Below are positions 25,516 through 33,562 of a stretch of 47,571 bases of DNA, piece after piece; position 1 is the first letter of the stretch; every line of letters starts with the position of its first letter. The notes beneath the pieces were generated by a model. The model searched no databases. It was not told where the DNA came from and was given only the letters and a program-made list of their open reading frames with translations. The translations under genes were made by a program, and so were the position numbers. This stretch comes from Planctomycetota bacterium (GTDB lineage: Bacteria; Planctomycetota; Phycisphaerae; WQYP01): the NCBI GenBank assembly GCA_021810145.1, contig JAJZJL010000019.1, positions 1 to 47,571 of the forward strand, written 5' to 3'.

Positions 25516-25848
25516 CGTACTCTCCTGAAAAAGGCCGCGTCAACAAAATCTCTCTCGGGCACACGCTCCACGAGAACAATTGCTTCGCCGATCACGGCAA
25601 GAACTTGATAGGGAGAGTATAAATCCCGCAAATCACTGTTTTCTGCAATACCACATCAATTTTTTGCAGGCCTGTTGCGCCGAAAAGCCAGTGGTGCTTT
25701 TTCTCGTTGGCTTGTATTCGTGCGTTCGGCAAATCAGATTGGCTTGATAAACCTGTGCAATAATTGGCTGCGCCGGGCGCTGCTTTTGCAACGTGAAGCC
25801 GGCGTTCGCCGCATGCGCTATGGTTGGATCGGCAGGGCGGGTTTAACC
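25516..25848. other. Upstream region of the PEP-CTERM gene, no gene seen
   Basis: On the minus strand a TATACT-like -10 box lies at 25621-25616 without a good -35. CTGCAA (25643-25648) and TTGCAG (25664-25669) form a spaced inverted repeat that may be an operator. The rest towards 25848 holds only short chance frames. Confidence 0.3.
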
Positions 25849-25917
25849 GCTTTGCAGTATCTCATACGCCGCGTTGGCGGCTTGCACCGCTTCCGTCAGC
25901 GTTGGGGCGGTGTGAAT
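25849..25917 (-). repeat. Duplicated purK 3' end, copy beyond the VapBC islet
   Basis: 69 bp that match 26918-26986 (the end of purK) at all but two or three positions, in the same orientation, offset 1069 bp. It still reads as a PurK C-terminus, IHTAPTLTEAVQAANAAYEIL then QSG and a stop just beyond (purK itself ends ESR). An ATG at 25935, one base after the VapC stop, opens this ~30-codon frame. The divergence shows it is not a very recent duplication. Confidence 0.8.
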
Positions 25918-25936
25918 TCTGCGGCCTGTCTTCATG

Positions 25937-26359
25937 TCACGCAAATGGGTTTACGATCTGAAGTGTGCCGAATGTGCGGCCGTGCTGGAGATCTTCCGTA
26001 TACAGAATCTTGCATTGCCCTTCCATCGCCGCGGCGACAATCAATGCGTCGTACCATGACAGGCCGCCACGGTTTGTCAGTTGTAGAGCCGCCTCATATA
26101 ACCTTGGCGAGGAATGAACGGCCAGCAGGGGCGTAAATACCGTAGTCAGATAATCTTCCGCATCGGATATCGTCATGGGGCGGGCAAAACGGCGCAACGC
26201 CACGTTAAAGAATTCCTGCACCACCTGGTAGCTTACCACCCCCTGATGCGTGGTAATGGCCTGTCGAACCAGCTTCAACGCCTGCCGCCGCTTGTTTTTG
26301 GCGATATCGTCGAACGTATAGACAAAGATATTGGTGTCAAGGAAGTATCTATCGGGCAT
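25937..26359 (-). CDS. vapC: PIN-domain toxin, VapC-like
   Basis: 140 residues from the ATG at 26359, which has GGGAT upstream and overlaps the antitoxin stop by 11 bases (coupled translation); ATG at 26368 is an alternative. PIN-domain ribonucleases cut RNA (in known VapC, tRNA or rRNA) with a cluster of acidic residues: Asp in YFLDTNIFVYTFD, Glu in VVQEFFNVAL, Asp in LSWYDALIVAAAM, and Glu-Asp in ILYTEDLQHG. All are present, so the toxin appears active. It is the second gene of the pair, and the pair is bounded by the repeated purK end. Confidence 0.92.
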   Translation of the reverse strand: MPDRYFLDTNIFVYTFDDIAKNKRRQALKLVRQAITTHQGVVSYQVVQEFFNVALRRFARPMTISDAEDYLTTVFTPLLAVHSSPRLYEAALQLTNRGGLSWYDALIVAAAMEGQCKILYTEDLQHGRTFGTLQIVNPFA

Positions 26360-26567
26360 TGTATTCATCCCGCGTGAAGTGCCGCCCCGCGCGAACATTT
26401 CCCAGCCGTTTCATCAGCAGGTCCATATTATGCGCTGTGCCGGAAGATGCGGTGTATTGGGTCAGCCATTCCCGAAAGACCTGGTTAAGGCTCTTTTTCT
26501 GGGACCGGGCCAATCTTCTGGCTTCATCAATAAGATGGTCATCAGCGCTGAGCGTAATATTTTTCAT
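26349..26567 (-). CDS. vapB: Ribbon-helix-helix antitoxin, VapB-like
   Basis: 72 residues. The N-terminal MKNITLSADDHLIDEARRLARSQKKSLNQVFREWL fits a ribbon-helix-helix DNA-binding domain (strand then two helices). The C-terminal half (RAGRHFTRDEYNAR) would wrap the toxin. Such antitoxins block the toxin and repress their own promoter. The gene starts ten bases from the palindrome GTGTACAC. No strong ribosome site is visible at 26567. The overlap with the toxin gene is typical. Confidence 0.85.
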   Translation of the reverse strand: MKNITLSADDHLIDEARRLARSQKKSLNQVFREWLTQYTASSGTAHNMDLLMKRLGNVRAGRHFTRDEYNAR

Positions 26568-26911
26568 ACGAAAACAGTGTACACAATATTCGTGCGACTT
26601 ACAACGAATGTTGCAGCCGCCATGGGAGAGGCGACTTCCCGTTGGCGCAATCAGAATGGCGGAACCTCCTGCTCGTAGTTTTGCATCCGCGTTATGCTAT
26701 TTGAGGGCATGGGCGGATAACTGTCACGCCGTTATGCCACAATCTGTCAAGTTCTTCGCGATATGCGAAGAATTCCCAACTCGGCACACCGCACCTTTGG
26801 CGGACGGTTACCGCCGGAAAAGCCGGCGGCTAACTGATGTTTGGTTGCGGCTTCTCCGCGCTGGGGTAATTGCAGGCTCTGTGCCGGCTCAATCCAACGG
26901 CGGTGGCCGGA
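26568..26911. other. Spacer between VapB and purK with two hairpins
   Basis: No gene seen. TTCTTCGC-gatat-GCGAAGAA (26752-26772) is a perfect 8-bp inverted repeat, and CCGCCGG-aaaag-CCGGCGG (26811-26829) is a 7-bp hairpin about 80 bp past the purK stop. Neither has a T tract, so termination is uncertain. The rest is probably cargo DNA of the islet. Confidence 0.4.
26577..26584. promoter_or_regulatory. Palindrome GTGTACAC upstream of vapB, candidate operator
   Basis: A perfect 8-bp palindrome ten bases before the antitoxin start, with TATTGT overlapping it on the minus strand as a possible -10 box. The position suits autorepression by VapB-VapC. Confidence 0.4.
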
Positions 26912-28087
26912 TTATCTGCTTTCCAGTATCTCATACGCCGCGTTGGCGGCTTGCACCGCTTCCGCCAGCGTTGGGGCGGTGTGAATCATGTGCCCCATCT
27001 TGCGGCCCGATCGCGGCGATTTGCCGTACAGATGGATCATGCCCCGGCCATCGGCGAGCACTTTGGCAAAATCCGGTTCTCCGTGTGCCCATAAGTCACC
27101 GAGCAGATTGGTCATGACGCCTGGCTGCAGCGTATGTATTTCCGGCAGGGGTAATCCGCAGATCGCGGCAATGTGCATTTCAAACTGACTGCGGCTGGCG
27201 GCGCGCATGGTGACGTGCCCGGAATTATGCGGCCGGGCCGCCAATTCATTAATCAATACATTTCCATCCGGCAATATAAACATTTCCACCGCCAGCAGGC
27301 CCACCACACCCAAGGCTTCGGCCGTGCGGCGGCCAAGATCAATCGCCTGCGCTGCAGTGGCGGAGGAGAAATCTCCGGGCATGCGGGTTTGAAACAGAAT
27401 GCCCCGGCGGTGCTCATTTTGAAACATGGGGAAGTGCGTCATGCGCCCATCGGCGGAGCGTGCCACAATGACCGATGCCTCAGCCACGAAATCAATACCG
27501 CCTTCCACCACCAGCGGGGTAGATCCCAGAGCTTCCCACGCATCCGCAGCTTCGGTTACAGAATGTATCCACCGCTGCCCCTTGCCGTCGTAGCCACCCC
27601 GGGCGGTTTTGGCCACCAGCTTTTTGCTGCCGCCGGCAAACAGCGTTTCCGCCGCTTCCCGCATCTGTTTTGCGGACTCCACGGTGGCAAAGGGGCCAAC
27701 CGCCAGACCATGATCGCGAAGAAACATTTTTTCCGACCGTCTGTCGCGCACCGTGCGCTGCACATCCGCCGATGGCGCAACGCGGCACTGAGCATTGGCG
27801 GCGGCCTCCAGCGCCACGGGTTCAATGGATTCCGCTTCCACCGTTAATATCGCGGATTGGCGCGCCACCCGGGCCACCGTGGCCGGCTCGCCGGGATCGG
27901 CAATCAGATGATGATCGGCCCAGCGCCGTACCGGATCTGTCTCGTGGCCGGATACGCAGAATGTGCGATAACCCATGCGTTTGGCGGCCTCGCAAAGCAT
28001 GGAGCCGAGTTGGCCGCCTCCCAGTATGGTAATGGTTTCCGGCGGATGAATGGTTTGATGATTGATTGGTTCAGCTTTTGACGTCAT
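26912..28087 (-). CDS. purK: 5-(carboxyamino)imidazole ribonucleotide synthase
   Basis: 391 residues from the ATG at 28087 (AGGA five bases upstream); the frame to 28141 lacks a ribosome site. PurK uses ATP and bicarbonate to carboxylate AIR to N5-CAIR in de novo purine synthesis. The ATP-grasp protein starts TITILGGGQLGSMLCEAAKRMG, then VEAESIEPVALEA, KTARGGYDGKGQ, LVVEGGIDFVAEASVIVARS, and the metal/ATP end NELAARPHNSGHVTM. Close behind purE, so the two act in sequence. The last 69 coding bases occur again at 25849-25917 beyond the VapBC genes. Activity should be intact. Confidence 0.95.
   Translation of the reverse strand: MTSKAEPINHQTIHPPETITILGGGQLGSMLCEAAKRMGYRTFCVSGHETDPVRRWADHHLIADPGEPATVARVARQSAILTVEAESIEPVALEAAANAQCRVAPSADVQRTVRDRRSEKMFLRDHGLAVGPFATVESAKQMREAAETLFAGGSKKLVAKTARGGYDGKGQRWIHSVTEAADAWEALGSTPLVVEGGIDFVAEASVIVARSADGRMTHFPMFQNEHRRGILFQTRMPGDFSSATAAQAIDLGRRTAEALGVVGLLAVEMFILPDGNVLINELAARPHNSGHVTMRAASRSQFEMHIAAICGLPLPEIHTLQPGVMTNLLGDLWAHGEPDFAKVLADGRGMIHLYGKSPRSGRKMGHMIHTAPTLAEAVQAANAAYEILESR
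26918..26986 (-). repeat. Second copy of the 69-bp direct repeat, within the purK 3' end
   Basis: Partner of 25849-25917. It encodes the PurK C-terminal helix (EAVQAANAAYEILESR). Together the two copies bracket a ~1.0-kb segment carrying the VapBC pair, as attachment-site-like ends of an islet would. Confidence 0.8.
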
Positions 28088-28145
28088 GGCATCCTGTAAT
28101 GGTATCTGAAAATGCGATTTATATGTCCGCGGCGTAATCATGCCG

Positions 28146-28661
28146 TTACGCGGAAACGTGGTCCAAAGTTTCGCCCCGCACGCGCTCGGTTATGGATTTC
28201 CGATACGCTTCATAGCGCTGGCGGATGCCGCCATCCGACAATCCCAAAATCGCCGCCGCCATCAGCGCCGCATTAATTGCCCCCGCTTTGCCGATGGCCA
28301 ATGTTCCCACCGGCACACCGCCGGGCATTTGCACAATTGACATCAGCGAGTCCAGACCATTAAGTGCGGCACTTTGAATGGGGACTCCCAAAACCGGCAA
28401 AATCGTTACGGCGGAAATCATGCCCGGCAGATGGGCCGCTCCACCGGCACCGGCGATGATAACGGCCAGCCCGCGTCCGGCCGCCTGCTGCCCATACGCG
28501 ATCATATCCACCGGCATCCGATGGGCGGATACCACTTTGGCTTCAAAAGGTATTTCCAGTAGTTCCAGCGTTTCCGCCGCATGGTGCATGGTGGGCCAGT
28601 CCGATTTGCTTCCCATGACAATGCCCACAAGGGGCGTTGCAGTCTTGGTTGGTGTTGTCAT
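28146..28661 (-). CDS. purE: 5-(carboxyamino)imidazole ribonucleotide mutase
   Basis: 171 residues, class I PurE. It moves the carboxyl group of N5-CAIR to give CAIR, the step after PurK. Motifs: [22 protein letters not shown] (active-site His), [20 protein letters not shown] and [21 protein letters not shown], all as expected. ATG at 28661 follows GGGAG at five bases. It is the first gene of a purE-purK pair. Confidence 0.97.
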   Translation of the reverse strand: MTTPTKTATPLVGIVMGSKSDWPTMHHAAETLELLEIPFEAKVVSAHRMPVDMIAYGQQAAGRGLAVIIAGAGGAAHLPGMISAVTILPVLGVPIQSAALNGLDSLMSIVQMPGGVPVGTLAIGKAGAINAALMAAAILGLSDGGIRQRYEAYRKSITERVRGETLDHVSA

Positions 28662-28924
28662 AACCGCTCCCGGTAAGCCGCTGTCCCGTCACGCCGGGAC
28701 CGATTCGCGTTCGTCAACAATACCCTGTACTATAACATTTTTCGTGAAATACGCCTTCCAAATGTGATTCCACCCCGGAGCCTTTGGCAGTCTTCGCGGA
28801 AATATCACCGGTGTTCGCTGGATATATTTGCAACTTTATGGGAAAATGCATGGTTGAAATCGGTTGAACCCTCCGAATCAATGGGGTTCGGAATCTGAAA
28901 GCAACCGGTTGGTGGAAAATTTAT
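28662..28924. other. Divergent intergenic region, no gene
   Basis: It holds the purE leader on the minus strand; TATAGT occurs around 28730 as a possible -10 box, with no good -35. No other structure stands out. Confidence 0.3.
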
Positions 28925-28953
28925 TTGACACGCAGAGCGTGGGCGGATAAAAA
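28925..28953 (+). promoter_or_regulatory. Sigma-70-type promoter of the small lipoprotein gene
   Basis: TTGACA (28925-28930), a 17-bp spacer and TAAAAA (28948-28953), about 50 bp before the ATG at 29002. Confidence 0.6.
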
Positions 28954-29001
28954 ACACCCGATTTAACCGCGGGGCGGATGTCTTGCTTTGGAGGCTATTG
29001 C

Positions 29002-29220
29002 ATGAAGCGGTACGCGCCACTTTTACTTATCGTTGGCACAGCGGCCATGTTACCGATGTTGGCGGGTTGTCAAACCCTGACTGATACGCCGGGGCAAAAC
29101 GCGGTCCGCGTTGGTCACGCCATGGCGACAGATTGGCTGCAGGTTCCGGAAAATGCGGAACAAGTTCTCATGCTAAACCGTCCAACTCAGTTGTCAGACA
29201 AACCTGTGCCGTTGCAGTAA
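29002..29220 (+). CDS. Small lipoprotein of unknown function
   Basis: 72 residues. A basic start and hydrophobic stretch end in LPMLAGC, a lipobox with Cys near residue 24. The mature part is only about 49 residues with no recognised domain. ATG at 29002 has GGAGG eight bases upstream. It lies in front of the TPR lipoprotein gene with its own promoter. Function unknown. Confidence 0.7.
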   Translation: MKRYAPLLLIVGTAAMLPMLAGCQTLTDTPGQNAVRVGHAMATDWLQVPENAEQVLMLNRPTQLSDKPVPLQ

Positions 29221-29553
29221 CCGGTTATTGCCTGTTTATTCGCATTGCCAGGCTTTCTGATTGATCGACGGCGGACGTGTTGGCACCTTTCTTTTCTTGC
29301 GTTGGCCGGCCGGGTCTTTCAGATGCCTTTCCGATTGTGTTGTTCTGGCGATTCGTGCACCGGTTCATTTGCCTGCAATTTTTATTGGTCAGTTTGCCTC
29401 TTTGAGCCGATAATGATCTCGTTGGCCTGAAAGGCGCATCGCCGGTTCGGAAAATCGGACTTTTCAGGGTGGCGGTTGTAATTTCCGCCGCGGAGATGCT
29501 GGTTGGACTTGGTGTCATTGACAGGCATTTTTTGTTGCCGAGGGGTTTCTCTA
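29221..29553. other. Spacer between the two lipoprotein genes
   Basis: No convincing gene on either strand and no clear hairpin terminator; the open frames here have no start signals and no recognisable protein. Confidence 0.3.
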
Positions 29554-30543
29554 ATGATGAAGCGTTTTATTCTCTTCCCGCTGGCGATTGCCGGTTCTCT
29601 CTGGCTGGGCGGATGCAGCAGCCAGTCAAACTCATCAACCGCCATTAATCATTATGTACGCGGTGAGTTGGATGCTCAAAGCGGCAAAACACAGAAGGCT
29701 CTGGCTGAACTCACGCAGGCGATCAGTCAAAATCCGAATATGGTTCTGGCTTATGAAGCCCGGGGTGATATTTATCGCAAACAGGGACAGATCCACAACG
29801 CCATTCATGACTATCAGCACGCTGTAACCTTGAATCCAAAAAGTTTTCACGGCTGGTATGAACTCGGTGTAAGTTTCCAGGCGGTGCATAACTTCCAAAG
29901 TGCGGTAAACGCCTATCAGCACTCCCTGGAAGTCGAACCGAAAAATGCCAACGCCGCCATGAATCTGGCCGTGGCCTATGCCCAGACCGGGCAGCCCCTA
30001 TTCGGCGTTATTTATGGTCGTCGGGCCTTATCCAATGGCGCAAATTCCTTCGCATCTTTAGCCAACCTTGGTGCCATTTATGCCGAAGCCGCCAATGTTG
30101 ATCCCAAGTATGGCCGGAAAGCACTGCATTATTTCAAATCCAGTCTGGAGTTAAAGCCGCATCAGTCGGCAATATATCTGGATATGGCTGCGGTGTATCT
30201 GCAGGGCAAACAGTACGCCATGGCTTCGCGCGTACTGAAGACCGCGGGCAAACTTGCTCCATCGGCGCTGGTGCAGGAACGGCTCGGATATGCTTATTAC
30301 CGCATGGGTAATTTGCCGCGCGCAAAAGAAGCATATCATGCCTCATTGAAGCTCAATGCCAATTACCCGCCGGCCCTCAATGGTCTTGGCGTGGCGGATA
30401 TGGCCATGGCGTTGCAGTCGGAAAGCGGTGCCCCGGCGTTGCGCCGCAAAGCGATTGCCTATTGGCGACGGAGTCTTGAACTGAATCCGGATCAGCCGCT
30501 GATTGAAAAGCTCGTCAAGCGTTTTTCGCAATCATCGCAATAG
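29554..30543 (+). CDS. TPR-repeat lipoprotein
   Basis: 329 residues from the first of two adjacent ATG codons (29554), with GAGGGG upstream. The lipoprotein signal ends LWLGGC. About seven tetratricopeptide repeats follow in series (for example AYEARGDIYRKQGQIHNAIHDYQHAVTLNP is one unit over ~30 residues; later AYYRMGNLPRAKEAYHASLKLN). TPR lipoproteins serve as envelope assembly scaffolds (PilF/BamD/NlpI-like). It sits 66 bp before moxR. A role in pilus or envelope assembly is only a guess. Confidence 0.85.
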   Translation: MMKRFILFPLAIAGSLWLGGCSSQSNSSTAINHYVRGELDAQSGKTQKALAELTQAISQNPNMVLAYEARGDIYRKQGQIHNAIHDYQHAVTLNPKSFHGWYELGVSFQAVHNFQSAVNAYQHSLEVEPKNANAAMNLAVAYAQTGQPLFGVIYGRRALSNGANSFASLANLGAIYAEAANVDPKYGRKALHYFKSSLELKPHQSAIYLDMAAVYLQGKQYAMASRVLKTAGKLAPSALVQERLGYAYYRMGNLPRAKEAYHASLKLNANYPPALNGLGVADMAMALQSESGAPALRRKAIAYWRRSLELNPDQPLIEKLVKRFSQSSQ

Positions 30544-30609
30544 GGCGGGTGGCTTGCCGGCCCTCGCTTTTCACCGCCCTGATCCGGGCGAGACAGGAAT
30601 ACAAAACGC

Positions 30610-31536
30610 ATGAACCCGCTGGAACGACTGCGAAAAAATATTCAAACCGTATTCTTCGGACGTCCCGAAGTGGTCACACATCTGCTTGTGGGATTGCTCG
30701 CGCGGGGCCATGTGCTTATTGAAGATGTTCCCGGCGTGGGCAAAACGGTTCTGGCCAAGGCGCTGGCCCGAAGCATCAACTGCCAGTTCAGCCGCATTCA
30801 ACTGACCCCGGATTTGTTGCCCAGCGATATTCTCGGCGTCTCCGTTTATAATCAGGAAAGACAGGAATTCACCTTCAAACCCGGCCCGATTTTTGCCAAT
30901 ATTGTTCTCGCGGATGAAATTAACCGTACCACGCCGCGCACGCAAAGCAGCCTTCTGGAGGCGATGAACGAAAATTCCGTCTCGGTTGACGGCCAGACGC
31001 TTCAGCTTCCGTGTCCTTTTATGGTTGTCGCAACGCAGAATCCCTTCGAGTTCGAAGGCACCTATTTTCTGCCTGAAAATCAGTTGGATCGCTTTCTGCT
31101 CCGTATTCAGTTGGGCTATCCGGAGCGCGATCGCGAACTGGCCATTCTACGCGAACAGCCGGGACAGCACCGCCTTGATACATTGGATCCGGTTCTCTCC
31201 AGCGAGGAGGTCGAAGCTCTTCAAGGGCAGGCCGCACAGGTCAAAATCGATCCGCAGTTGCTGGAATACATGATGGATATTGTCGCGGCCACGCGCAAGC
31301 ACGAACTGCTGCATACCGGCATTTCGCCGCGCGGTTCGCTGGCGCTTACCCACGCTGTACAGGCCCTGGCCCTGGTGAATAAACGTGATTATGTTACGCC
31401 AGATGATATCAAGGAAATGGTCGTTCCGGTTTGCTCGCACCGGGTTATTACCAAAAGTTACATGGCCAACGGCGATATTACCACCGCCGTTCGTATCATG
31501 CAGGAATTGTTGCAGAATATTCCCTGCCCCATGTAG
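30610..31536 (+). CDS. moxR: MoxR-family AAA+ ATPase
   Basis: 308 residues. Walker A EDVPGVGKTVLAKALA (about 38-53), sensor region LLPSDILGVSVYNQ, Walker B NIVLADEINRTTPRTQSSLLEAM, sensor 1 MVVATQNPFEFEGTYFLPE, Arg finger region LDRFLLRI and sensor 2 GISPRGSLAL. MoxR proteins work as chaperones for complexes or enzyme maturation, often with DUF58 and vWA partners. ATG at 30610 has AGGA upstream. The next gene is its usual DUF58 partner. Confidence 0.94.
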   Translation: MNPLERLRKNIQTVFFGRPEVVTHLLVGLLARGHVLIEDVPGVGKTVLAKALARSINCQFSRIQLTPDLLPSDILGVSVYNQERQEFTFKPGPIFANIVLADEINRTTPRTQSSLLEAMNENSVSVDGQTLQLPCPFMVVATQNPFEFEGTYFLPENQLDRFLLRIQLGYPERDRELAILREQPGQHRLDTLDPVLSSEEVEALQGQAAQVKIDPQLLEYMMDIVAATRKHELLHTGISPRGSLALTHAVQALALVNKRDYVTPDDIKEMVVPVCSHRVITKSYMANGDITTAVRIMQELLQNIPCPM

Positions 31537-31601
31537 TGCCTGCCGCCGTACCGCAGCCGGCCTGGTGCAGCGATTCATTATAATCAAGGCGATCCGCAGC
31601 C

Positions 31602-32801
31602 ATGCGAAAACACCGGCACATGACGTACTATGAACTGACCTTTACCGGGTTTGTTTTCGTCGGCGTTACATGCTTTGTGCTGATCGCGGCTCTGAACAGT
31701 CAGAACAATATTCTATTCTGGGCGCTGGGAATTGTACTGGGAACGCTTCTGATATCAGCGGTGCTCGGTGATCTGCTTTTGCGGCGCCTGGAAGTCACGC
31801 GATCCGTCGGGGAGCACGCCGTGGCCGGTGAGCCGATGGAGGTGCATTACCGTCTCGTGAATCATAAAATTCTCTGGCCATCCTGCGCTATTCGCATTAC
31901 CGAAGCCCGCTTCCTCGGCGCGGTATCGGTTATTCCCGAAGGGTATTGTCTGCATCTCGGGCCGGGCCAAAGTACGCTGGTAATGACCCACCTGGTGCCG
32001 ACCCATCGGGGAATTATCGAGCTGCGCGAACAGCGCGTCTGCTGTTCATTTCCGTTTGGATTTCTCAATCGGGCGGTGCACGTGCGGGCGCTGCGCCGCA
32101 TCACGGTGTATCCCCGCATCGGCATGTTGAATCGTGAATTGCTCGCCCGCTCGCGCACGTTTTCCTCCGGCGGGTCTACAACTTCACCGCGCCGCGGCGG
32201 ATCGGATGAATTTTTCGGGCTGCGCGAATATCAATCCGGTGACAGCATTCGTTCCATCCACTGGCGCCGCAGCGCTCACACCGGCCAATTAATGGTCAAG
32301 GAAATGACCACCGATACGCCCCCAACCATTGTTGTTACGCTTGATCTGCGTCATTGGGCAACCGTCCCCAACGGCCCGGCGCTTGCCGAGCGCGCTATTG
32401 AACTCGCCGCCGCATGGATGTGCCGCGGATTAATGGATCACTTTTCCGTTGGACTTCAGATTGCCGGCTACAGCCTGCCTACGCCCACGGTAATCACCGC
32501 CGGTCGCAGCCAGAGGCAGATACTTCTTGAGTCGCTGGCCACCATTGACCTCGCGGCCATTAAACCAACCGCGCCCGATGCGGTATCGCCGCAGGAAGAC
32601 CGCACCGCCCGGGAGGCGGAATATGTTGTCATAACTTTAACCGAAAAAACCGCCAGTCTGGATATGGTGCCAACGGGTTGCAATTATACGCTTTTGTGCA
32701 TGGACGATCCGGACAGCCAATACTGGCTCTATTTCCCGACTCAGCCCGGCCCTTCCGCCGCCATGGCGGGATTTGCCACGCCGGCCGAAAGCTCCACATA
32801 G
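31602..32801 (+). CDS. DUF58-domain membrane protein
   Basis: 399 residues. Two membrane helices lie near the N-terminus (about 12-32 and 37-55). The DUF58 signature occurs at about residues 190-230: SPRRGGSDEFFGLREYQSGD then SIRSIHWRRSAHTGQLMVKEM. A vWA-like end follows with LDLRHWA. DUF58 proteins accompany MoxR in an envelope or stress module of unknown mechanism. ATG at 31620 is an alternative start. The transglutaminase and vWA genes that usually follow are missing here. Confidence 0.88.
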   Translation: MRKHRHMTYYELTFTGFVFVGVTCFVLIAALNSQNNILFWALGIVLGTLLISAVLGDLLLRRLEVTRSVGEHAVAGEPMEVHYRLVNHKILWPSCAIRITEARFLGAVSVIPEGYCLHLGPGQSTLVMTHLVPTHRGIIELREQRVCCSFPFGFLNRAVHVRALRRITVYPRIGMLNRELLARSRTFSSGGSTTSPRRGGSDEFFGLREYQSGDSIRSIHWRRSAHTGQLMVKEMTTDTPPTIVVTLDLRHWATVPNGPALAERAIELAAAWMCRGLMDHFSVGLQIAGYSLPTPTVITAGRSQRQILLESLATIDLAAIKPTAPDAVSPQEDRTAREAEYVVITLTEKTASLDMVPTGCNYTLLCMDDPDSQYWLYFPTQPGPSAAMAGFATPAESST

Positions 32802-33026
32802 GTCGCCACCGCCACCGCAGAACTCTCACACACCCGGCTCGCAATCCCCAACAGATCCTCCCGCATGGCCGCTGCCTGCTGACGGGTATTGCTATTTGTC
32901 GTACCGGAAGTGACGGTAAAGCGATGACCGCAATTTACCAGACCCAACACCCATAGCCGCCCGGCTGACAACTATTCTGCCGGGGAATTGTACCTTTGGG
33001 CCTGTGAAAGATTCTGCAAGGTCTTT

Positions 33027-33218
33027 ATGGCCCTTATTCTTGGCTTTCTAACTCTGCCGTTACCGTCACCAGCAGCCAAATCCATGCTCCAATCCAACTC
33101 GGCATCGCATATACCCGCCGCACCCAAAAAACAGTTTGCCCGTTGCTTCCCGGGTGTGCCGCGGGGCACCGATCATTGCTCGTGGCACCCCGGACTTATT
33201 GTTGAGTTTTCACCGTAG
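33027..33218 (+). CDS. Possible short secreted peptide
   Basis: 63 residues from an ATG with AAGG five bases upstream. The N-terminus (ALILGFLTLPLPSPAAKS) looks like a signal peptide; the remainder is unrecognised and has two Cys. It may be the start of a degraded gene. Low support. Confidence 0.25.
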   Translation: MALILGFLTLPLPSPAAKSMLQSNSASHIPAAPKKQFARCFPGVPRGTDHCSWHPGLIVEFSP

Positions 33219-33293
33219 CGGCACGAAGGGGGGGAGGAGTTAGGAATTGGAAGTTAGTTAGAAGGGGCTTGGAAGCGCTGCGCTTTCAATTTC

Positions 33294-33396
33294 TTCCAGG
33301 TTCCAGGTTCCAGGTTCCAGGTTCTGGATTCTGATCCGCGAACTCCAGCGAGACAGTATTATCAGTATATTCAGTATTGATCAGTATTTTCAGTAC
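33294..33396. repeat. Microsatellite-like repeats
   Basis: Four perfect tandem copies of the 7-mer TTCCAGG (33294-33321) followed by a decayed copy. Shortly after, CAGTATT-like words recur about five times (33353-33396). Confidence 0.8.
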
Positions 33397-33562
33397 CTGC
33401 CCCGTGTGCCGCCGGGACTCGTTAACGTCCAATGCACTGCATATTGCTCATGCGGCCACAGGCTCTGTACCTTTTGGCGCACAAATCATCGTTGCGCCGC
33501 TTCACCCGTGCCGGTAAAGTGAAGCTACCGCGCCGCCCGAAGTTGAGTTTTGCATGAAAAAC

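Larger units (their letters stand above)
32802..33562. other. Apparently decayed intergenic region
   Basis: 760 bp with no solid gene. It contains fragments of open frame without context, a microsatellite (33294-33396), and an AT-rich inverted repeat TGAGTTTT/AAAACTCA (33544-33565) that overlaps the esterase stop codon. The normal partners of MoxR-DUF58 might have been lost here. Confidence 0.4.

Noticed and set aside
29225..29518. 97-codon minus-strand frame between the lipoprotein genes
   Set aside because: Composition rich in Arg, Thr and Asn with no domain, and no promoter or ribosome site.
32741..32971. 76-codon minus-strand frame after DUF58
   Set aside because: TTG start, overlaps the DUF58 3' end, no ribosome site and no motif.
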